From: a virus
Reading direction: 5' to 3' (one strand)
IMG/VR virus record: IMGVR_UViG_3300034062_006608
Coordinates: 1 to 52,481 of that record
Length of the DNA: 52,481 nt
Shown in pieces: positions 49,136 through 52,481 of the stretch. The notes below the pieces were generated by a model. That model was not told where the DNA came from and did no database searches. It saw nothing but the letters and a program-made list of their open reading frames with translations. Each line of letters starts with the position of its first letter. The first letter of the stretch is position 1. The position numbers were made by a program, and so were the translations under genes.

Positions 49136-49573
49136 TTATTTTTTTACCCACCTATTACTTATGACTACTCTCGCTAAACTATTTTCTCTTAATTCGGGAG
49201 CAGTAAATTTATAAACTCCAAATTGAGTAGTTAAAGTATCACCCAATATTGGTTTATTACCTACGGCATATTTTTTGGTGTAAGCACTTTCAAAAGCTGT
49301 GACCTCTTCTTTGCTATCCATCATTCCTCCATAAGCATTACTATAAACCCTATTTGATGGAATTACAGATGGTTCTCTACTAGGTAGCTTAATACCTGCT
49401 CCAATGCCACCTCCAATTAGGTAAGGATTAGAATTTGATTGCATACCACCTGATTCAGCTTGAGATTGAGGCTGAGTAACTGCACCTTGACCTCTATTAC
49501 CTCTCATCTTGTAGACATAAAATGCTACTGCACCTAAGCCTAAAGCAATTAGAATCTTTTGATTTGTTGTCAT
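49136..49573 (-). CDS. N-terminal-anchored virion-like protein
   Basis: 145 aa. Helix at about 6-21 (KILIALGLGAVAFYVYKM), then a Gln/Gly/Ser-rich segment and a domain with PSVIPSNRVYSNAYGGMM and TAPELRENSLARVVISNRWVKK. Some likeness to the 42308 product. Function unknown. Confidence 0.5.
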   Translation of the reverse strand: MTTNQKILIALGLGAVAFYVYKMRGNRGQGAVTQPQSQAESGGMQSNSNPYLIGGGIGAGIKLPSREPSVIPSNRVYSNAYGGMMDSKEEVTAFESAYTKKYAVGNKPILGDTLTTQFGVYKFTAPELRENSLARVVISNRWVKK

Positions 49574-49789
49574 TTATTTTCTGTTTTTCAAGTAATTATT
49601 TCCGTTGTATAAAAGTGTAGAAAGTCCTAAAACGAATAAACCAACCCTTATTGGATTGGATAAACTCTTTTGACTAGCTACATAAAAACAAAAAGGTGAA
49701 ACGACAAATACGTCTACAAGTCTTATCTGCTGAACAGATAAAAATGGACTATACGTTGTACTAGTTTCTTTTTTTGTCATATTATCCAA
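49574..49789 (-). CDS. Small two-helix membrane protein
   Basis: 71 aa with two hydrophobic segments (about 22-37 and 46-60). 8-nt overlap with the upstream gene. Possible virion membrane or holin-like protein given the GH19 endolysin at the right edge, but no holin family is recognised. Confidence 0.5.
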   Translation of the reverse strand: MDNMTKKETSTTYSPFLSVQQIRLVDVFVVSPFCFYVASQKSLSNPIRVGLFVLGLSTLLYNGNNYLKNRK

Positions 49790-50168
49790 GTCTCATAACG
49801 GGTCTTCTACCTCTTGAGCCTGAAGCGTTTACTTCTGCTGTTTTCTTAGCAGCAAGAGCAGCACTTTCTAACTTACCGATTCTTTCAATCACATCATTGT
49901 AAGCACTCTTTTCCATAGCCATCATTAGTCTGAAATATTGAATAGCATAAATACCAACACCCACTATCAAAGCAGACACAGATACCTCTACTACGTTAAT
50001 ATCACCAAACCATGCTCTGATACCGCCACCACTTGTTGTTTCACCGCCTTCTGCCATAGCAGGTGCAGGTGATGCGGGTGGGGGTGCAGCCATAGGCATT
50101 GGAGCTGCTGCGGGAGCAGGTGTGCTTACAGGTGCAGGAGGGGGACTATTTTCTATTGTTGTATTCAT
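49782..50168 (-). CDS. Pro/Ala-rich membrane protein
   Basis: 128 aa. The first 45 residues are Pro/Ala/Met-rich (PPPAPVSTPAPAAAPMPMAA), then a transmembrane helix at about 60-80 and a helical basic tail with SRGRRPVM. A Pro-rich arm on a membrane anchor could span a capsid or periplasm. Function unknown. Confidence 0.5.
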   Translation of the reverse strand: MNTTIENSPPPAPVSTPAPAAAPMPMAAPPPASPAPAMAEGGETTSGGGIRAWFGDINVVEVSVSALIVGVGIYAIQYFRLMMAMEKSAYNDVIERIGKLESAALAAKKTAEVNASGSRGRRPVMRLG

Positions 50169-50169
50169 T

Positions 50170-50757
50170 TTAATCTTTTTTCTTTTTAGCTACTAAGTAA
50201 ATTCCTAGTGCAACTAGTAATAACCACCAATAGCTCTTTTTCTTTTTTTCAGGTGCAGCATCTTCACTACCACCGCCTCCACCACCGCCCATAGGTCTAA
50301 CACCTAGATTGGTTGCAGGTAAAACAGGCATAACGGGAACTACGGGGACTGCAGGTACTACCACGTTTGTACTAGGTTTTGGAGCTTCCGTTGTGGTACT
50401 AGTAGTTGTGCTAGTAGTACTATCTTCAGGCTTGTTGCAATACCTTTGAAACATATCATAAGCAGCCATCGTTTCATTTGGAGTTGCAGCTCCACCACCA
50501 TTAGTAGAAATGTAAGTGGCTAAATCAGCACAAAAGGTAGGAGAGCTAAGTTGGGGCAAAGGCATACCTGAACCACCTTGAATAGCGTCTTTTGTTTCAG
50601 CGTTTAAAGGGGGTATGTTAGTTCTTACATCTTTACCTTCCCCGTCACTACCAACAAATTCAGACTTACCCGTACCTATATCATACGAGTGATTTCGAGG
50701 TTTTACGAATTTATCTTCTCCCTCGAATATAATGACCTTTTCCTTCCTTTTTGCCAT
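50170..50757 (-). CDS. Tail-anchored virion-like protein with Thr-rich linker
   Basis: 195 aa. N-terminal disordered segment with SEFVGSDGEG, a small Cys-containing domain (FCADLATYIS, YDMFQRYC), a TTSTTTSTTTEAP linker at about 114-126, a Pro/Val stretch, poly-Gly, and a transmembrane helix at about 174-190 ending KKKKD. The Thr linker matches the mucin-like genes at 14217, 27208 and 27650. Confidence 0.6.
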   Translation of the reverse strand: MAKRKEKVIIFEGEDKFVKPRNHSYDIGTGKSEFVGSDGEGKDVRTNIPPLNAETKDAIQGGSGMPLPQLSSPTFCADLATYISTNGGGAATPNETMAAYDMFQRYCNKPEDSTTSTTTSTTTEAPKPSTNVVVPAVPVVPVMPVLPATNLGVRPMGGGGGGGSEDAAPEKKKKSYWWLLLVALGIYLVAKKKKD

Positions 50758-50762
50758 AATGC

Positions 50763-51398
50763 TTATTTCGTTTTGTATTTTTTCCCTAAATGTGAAATTC
50801 TCATTTTTTCTTTTGTTTCTTCAGAAACCACTCTTAGCCTAAGAGAATCAGATATTTTTTTTCTATGTTCCTCTGAAAAAGTTATACCTTTTCTTGATAA
50901 ACTAATGTTTAATCTGTGCTCTTCTGTAAAAGACTCTCTTTTTTTACCCTTAAAATGTAAACTTAATTTTAGCTTACGTTCTTCAGATAACTTAGTGCCT
51001 TTTAGTGTATTAGTGCCTGATATTTTAGGCTTTCTCATCTTTTTTTTATCCTCTTCAGACCTCTTAACACCTTTATACATCGTAGAATAAAGTTGTTTTC
51101 TTTCTTCAGGGACTTTTAAGCCTAAAGTACCTTCACCGCCATCTGTCAAATTACAAAGAATATTTTTTGAGTTTTCTCTATAAAATGAAATAAGATATTG
51201 CTCTATTTTACACGCTTCTTCCCAAACTAGGTCTCTGTGTGTAATTTCGGAAATAAAACCTACTTCATTGTATATTCTATTCCACAAATAGTTCCTTCTA
51301 TACTTTTTTGTTTCGGTGGCTCTAGATTTGTTTTTTGCTATACCAACATAAAATACTTCCTTATTATCAGGTCTCTTATGTAAATATACTATTGCCAC
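50763..51398 (-). CDS. GIY-YIG endonuclease with NUMOD3 repeats
   Basis: 211 aa. IVYLHKRPDNKEVFYVGIAKNKSRATE is the GIY-YIG core (variant Y-L/Y-V-G). Three to five NUMOD3-type repeats follow (KLSEERKLKLSLHFKGKK, TEEHRLNISLSRKG, FSEEHRKKISDSLR), the DNA-binding arm of free-standing homing endonucleases. It stands between virion-like genes and is probably a mobile insertion in a virus genome. The DNA target is not visible. Confidence 0.8.
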   Translation of the reverse strand: MAIVYLHKRPDNKEVFYVGIAKNKSRATETKKYRRNYLWNRIYNEVGFISEITHRDLVWEEACKIEQYLISFYRENSKNILCNLTDGGEGTLGLKVPEERKQLYSTMYKGVKRSEEDKKKMRKPKISGTNTLKGTKLSEERKLKLSLHFKGKKRESFTEEHRLNISLSRKGITFSEEHRKKISDSLRLRVVSEETKEKMRISHLGKKYKTK

Positions 51399-51404
51399 TG
51401 ATTC

Positions 51405-51524
51405 TTACTTTAATTGGGCTGCTGCACGTTTTATAGCGTCAGTCCAACGTTCACCCTGCTTTCTAATTTTCTTAGCCAATTTAGCAATATCTGCTACATT
51501 GATTTTCTTTTTAGCTGTTGCCAT
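51405..51524 (-). CDS. 39-aa basic protein
   Basis: Reads MATAKKKINVADIAKLAKKI, then RKQGERWTDAIKRAAAQLK: a Lys/Arg-rich helical protein. The pattern K-I-R-K-x-G-E-x-W-x-A-I/L-K-R-A resembles a small motif seen in virion or DNA-associated proteins. Probably binds DNA or a virion partner. It lies between the homing endonuclease gene and the membrane peptide at 51543. Confidence 0.5.
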   Translation of the reverse strand: MATAKKKINVADIAKLAKKIRKQGERWTDAIKRAAAQLK

Positions 51525-51542
51525 TTTTATATTTTTTAGTGA

Positions 51543-51650
51543 TTATTGACCACTTTTCCAAGCAGAACTGATTACTCTTACGGTTACATAAAGAACTAGT
51601 AAGCTAATACCAACTCCAACTGCTGTAGATACAATACCTTTCTTTTCCAT
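51543..51650 (-). CDS. 35-aa single-helix membrane peptide (WKSGQ family)
   Basis: MEKKGIVSTAVGVGISLLVLYVTVRVISSAWKSGQ: one transmembrane helix and a C-terminal SAWKSGQ. Paralogue of the 33-aa gene at 42204. Likely a minor virion membrane protein. Confidence 0.55.
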   Translation of the reverse strand: MEKKGIVSTAVGVGISLLVLYVTVRVISSAWKSGQ

Positions 51651-51722
51651 GATTTTTATTTTTTAGATTTAAAAATAAGTTGTATAAAATTAGCAATTAT
51701 TTCTAATTACCTATATTTTTTT

Positions 51723-52244
51723 TTATTTAGCTGTTACATTTGCACCAAAACTGCCTTTACCTCCAAAGAAAGCGTCATCCCAAAAGGTCTCTTCGTTACC
51801 TGTGAATGATTTGTCCTGAAATACGTCAAAACCTGCACTTTTAGGTACACCCCAAACTCCGCTAACGATACCCTCTTCGCTACCCGTAAAAGAATGAACA
51901 TCGTCTTTATTCCTAAGTACTTTGTGTACTAAGTTTCTTTTAAGAACCTCAATTCTGTCAAAATAACGCTGCCCGTTTGGCTGAATTGATGTACCGAACC
52001 TTACACCCCAATCGTAAGCTATAAGATAACTAGACTCACCTCGAAGTACAAATGGCTTACCATTTATTTTTAAATAAGCAATTCCCTTATTGTAGTCAAT
52101 GCTATCAATAGTAATTTTAGGAGACCATATGTTATTTTTATAAAAAGTGTAAAGACCAAAAACAGCTACAATGCCCGTAGATATAGCTGCTATCTTCAGA
52201 AATGTACTATTCGCTTTGCTTAGTTTACTTGTTAAATCTGACAT
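51723..52244 (-). CDS. N-terminal-anchored virion-like protein with FTG motifs
   Basis: 173 aa from the ATG at 52244 (MSDLTSKLSKANSTFLKIAA); a longer frame would overlap the endolysin gene. Transmembrane helix at about 16-36. A beta-rich domain (TIDSIDYNKGIAYLKINGKPFVLRG) is followed by VHSFTGSEEGIVSG at 117-129 and DKSFTGNEETFWDDAFFGGKG at 144-164. These repeat the FTG-x-[DE]-x-F motif of the capsid candidate and its membrane-protein neighbours. Confidence 0.6.
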   Translation of the reverse strand: MSDLTSKLSKANSTFLKIAAISTGIVAVFGLYTFYKNNIWSPKITIDSIDYNKGIAYLKINGKPFVLRGESSYLIAYDWGVRFGTSIQPNGQRYFDRIEVLKRNLVHKVLRNKDDVHSFTGSEEGIVSGVWGVPKSAGFDVFQDKSFTGNEETFWDDAFFGGKGSFGANVTAK

Positions 52245-52245
52245 A

Positions 52246-52481
52246 TTAAGCCATTGTTGAGTGAAATGAATCGAAATGTTTTTGACGGTCAGCCAAACCA
52301 ATAGTGCCTCCATTTACCCTCTTAGTAACTGCAAGTACTACTTCGTGACCATGACCTTTGTCACAAATATCCCATAATTTGTTGGTATGAAAGAAAAAAG
52401 CTGCACTCATAAGTGGATATTTACTAGCAACTAAATCGGGGTCAGCCAAAATATCGTCTTCTACAAACTTGTCAAAAGCTG
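52246..52481 (-). CDS. GH19-type endolysin, 5' end outside window
   Basis: Partial: the frame stays open to the right edge, so the N-terminal part is missing. The visible C-terminal about 78 residues (ADPDLVASKYPLMSAAFFFHTNKLWDICDKG, VTKRVNGGTIGLADRQKHFDSF) match the C-terminal part of GH19 chitinase/lysozyme-like endolysins (NGG-x-x-G-x-x-x-R). It hydrolyses peptidoglycan glycan strands. Only 1 nt separates its stop from the next ATG. Confidence 0.75.
   Translation of the reverse strand, partial: AFDKFVEDDILADPDLVASKYPLMSAAFFFHTNKLWDICDKGHGHEVVLAVTKRVNGGTIGLADRQKHFDSFHSTMA

Noticed and set aside
52246-52449. Complete small gene starting at 52449
   Set aside because: The codon there is TTG inside a frame open to the window edge, and the sequence continues a GH19 C-terminal part; it is a truncated larger gene.
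1-52481. tRNA or rRNA genes, insertion sequences, attachment sites, terminase, portal, HK97 capsid or tail genes
   Set aside because: Looked for by recognisable motifs on both strands; none seen in this window.

Overview
The window looks like part of a large, AT-rich virus (or virus-derived element) of a Bacteroidota host, probably a Flavobacteriia-like bacterium. The support is lack of Shine-Dalgarno leaders with A-rich start contexts, two intergenic matches to the Bacteroidota promoter pattern (TTTG/TTG, about 19-21 nt, TAnnTTTG), and gene types common in Bacteroidota phages. These include RecT with a Fe-S exonuclease, Thr-rich 'TTTSTTTT' linkers, DUF6165 and an autotransporter-type heptosyltransferase. 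I see no tRNA, rRNA, CRISPR array or insertion sequence. Both ends of the window cut through the element; the last gene is truncated.

Layout. (1) 169-3328, plus strand: membrane-tethered cell-wall enzymes (two related SAGC-motif lysin-like proteins, a serine beta-lactamase/DD-peptidase-fold protein, an SGNH hydrolase). (2) 3325-10865, minus: early/replication module with RecT, a PD-(D/E)xK exonuclease with a Cys cluster, a 251-aa protein with DNA polymerase B-like palm motifs, a putative OB-fold protein and many small unknowns sharing a repeated ACCAT leader. (3) 10962-14166, minus: three glycosyltransferase-type genes, a methyltransferase and a zinc-ribbon protein. (4) 14217-18146, minus: virion-like genes including a mucin-like Thr-rich protein, a paralogue of the putative capsid protein and small single-helix membrane proteins. 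(5) 18270-20462, minus: sulfation cassette (DUF2061, HxGH nucleotidyltransferase, APS kinase, sulfotransferase) plus DUF6165. (6) 20535-26297, plus: four glycosyltransferases, one resembling TibC/BAHT protein heptosyltransferases. (7) 26291-37097, minus: a GT-B-like gene, two Thr-tailed proteins, a 2734-aa fibre (collagen-like repeats, about one hundred 15-residue YadA-like beta-roll repeats, S74 chaperone) and a second collagen-like fibre. (8) 37108-52481, minus: an array of small proteins with one transmembrane helix, the putative jelly-roll major capsid protein, a FtsK/HerA-type packaging ATPase, nucleases, a PAP2 phosphatase and a truncated GH19 endolysin.

How it may work together (inference). 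There is no terminase, portal, HK97 capsid or tail gene here. Instead there is a packaging-type ATPase next to a beta-rich capsid candidate, a second protein homologous to its C-terminal part, and about 25 tiny single-helix proteins. That combination suggests a non-tailed virus with an internal membrane, far larger than the described small members. A short motif (FTG-x-[DEN]-[DENQ]-F) recurs in the capsid candidate and in several otherwise unrelated membrane proteins, and may be an assembly or processing signal. The other striking theme is a self-contained glycosylation and sulfation system beside long Ser/Thr/Asn-rich fibres and mucin-like proteins, consistent with a virion whose surface proteins are O-glycosylated and perhaps sulfated by viral enzymes.
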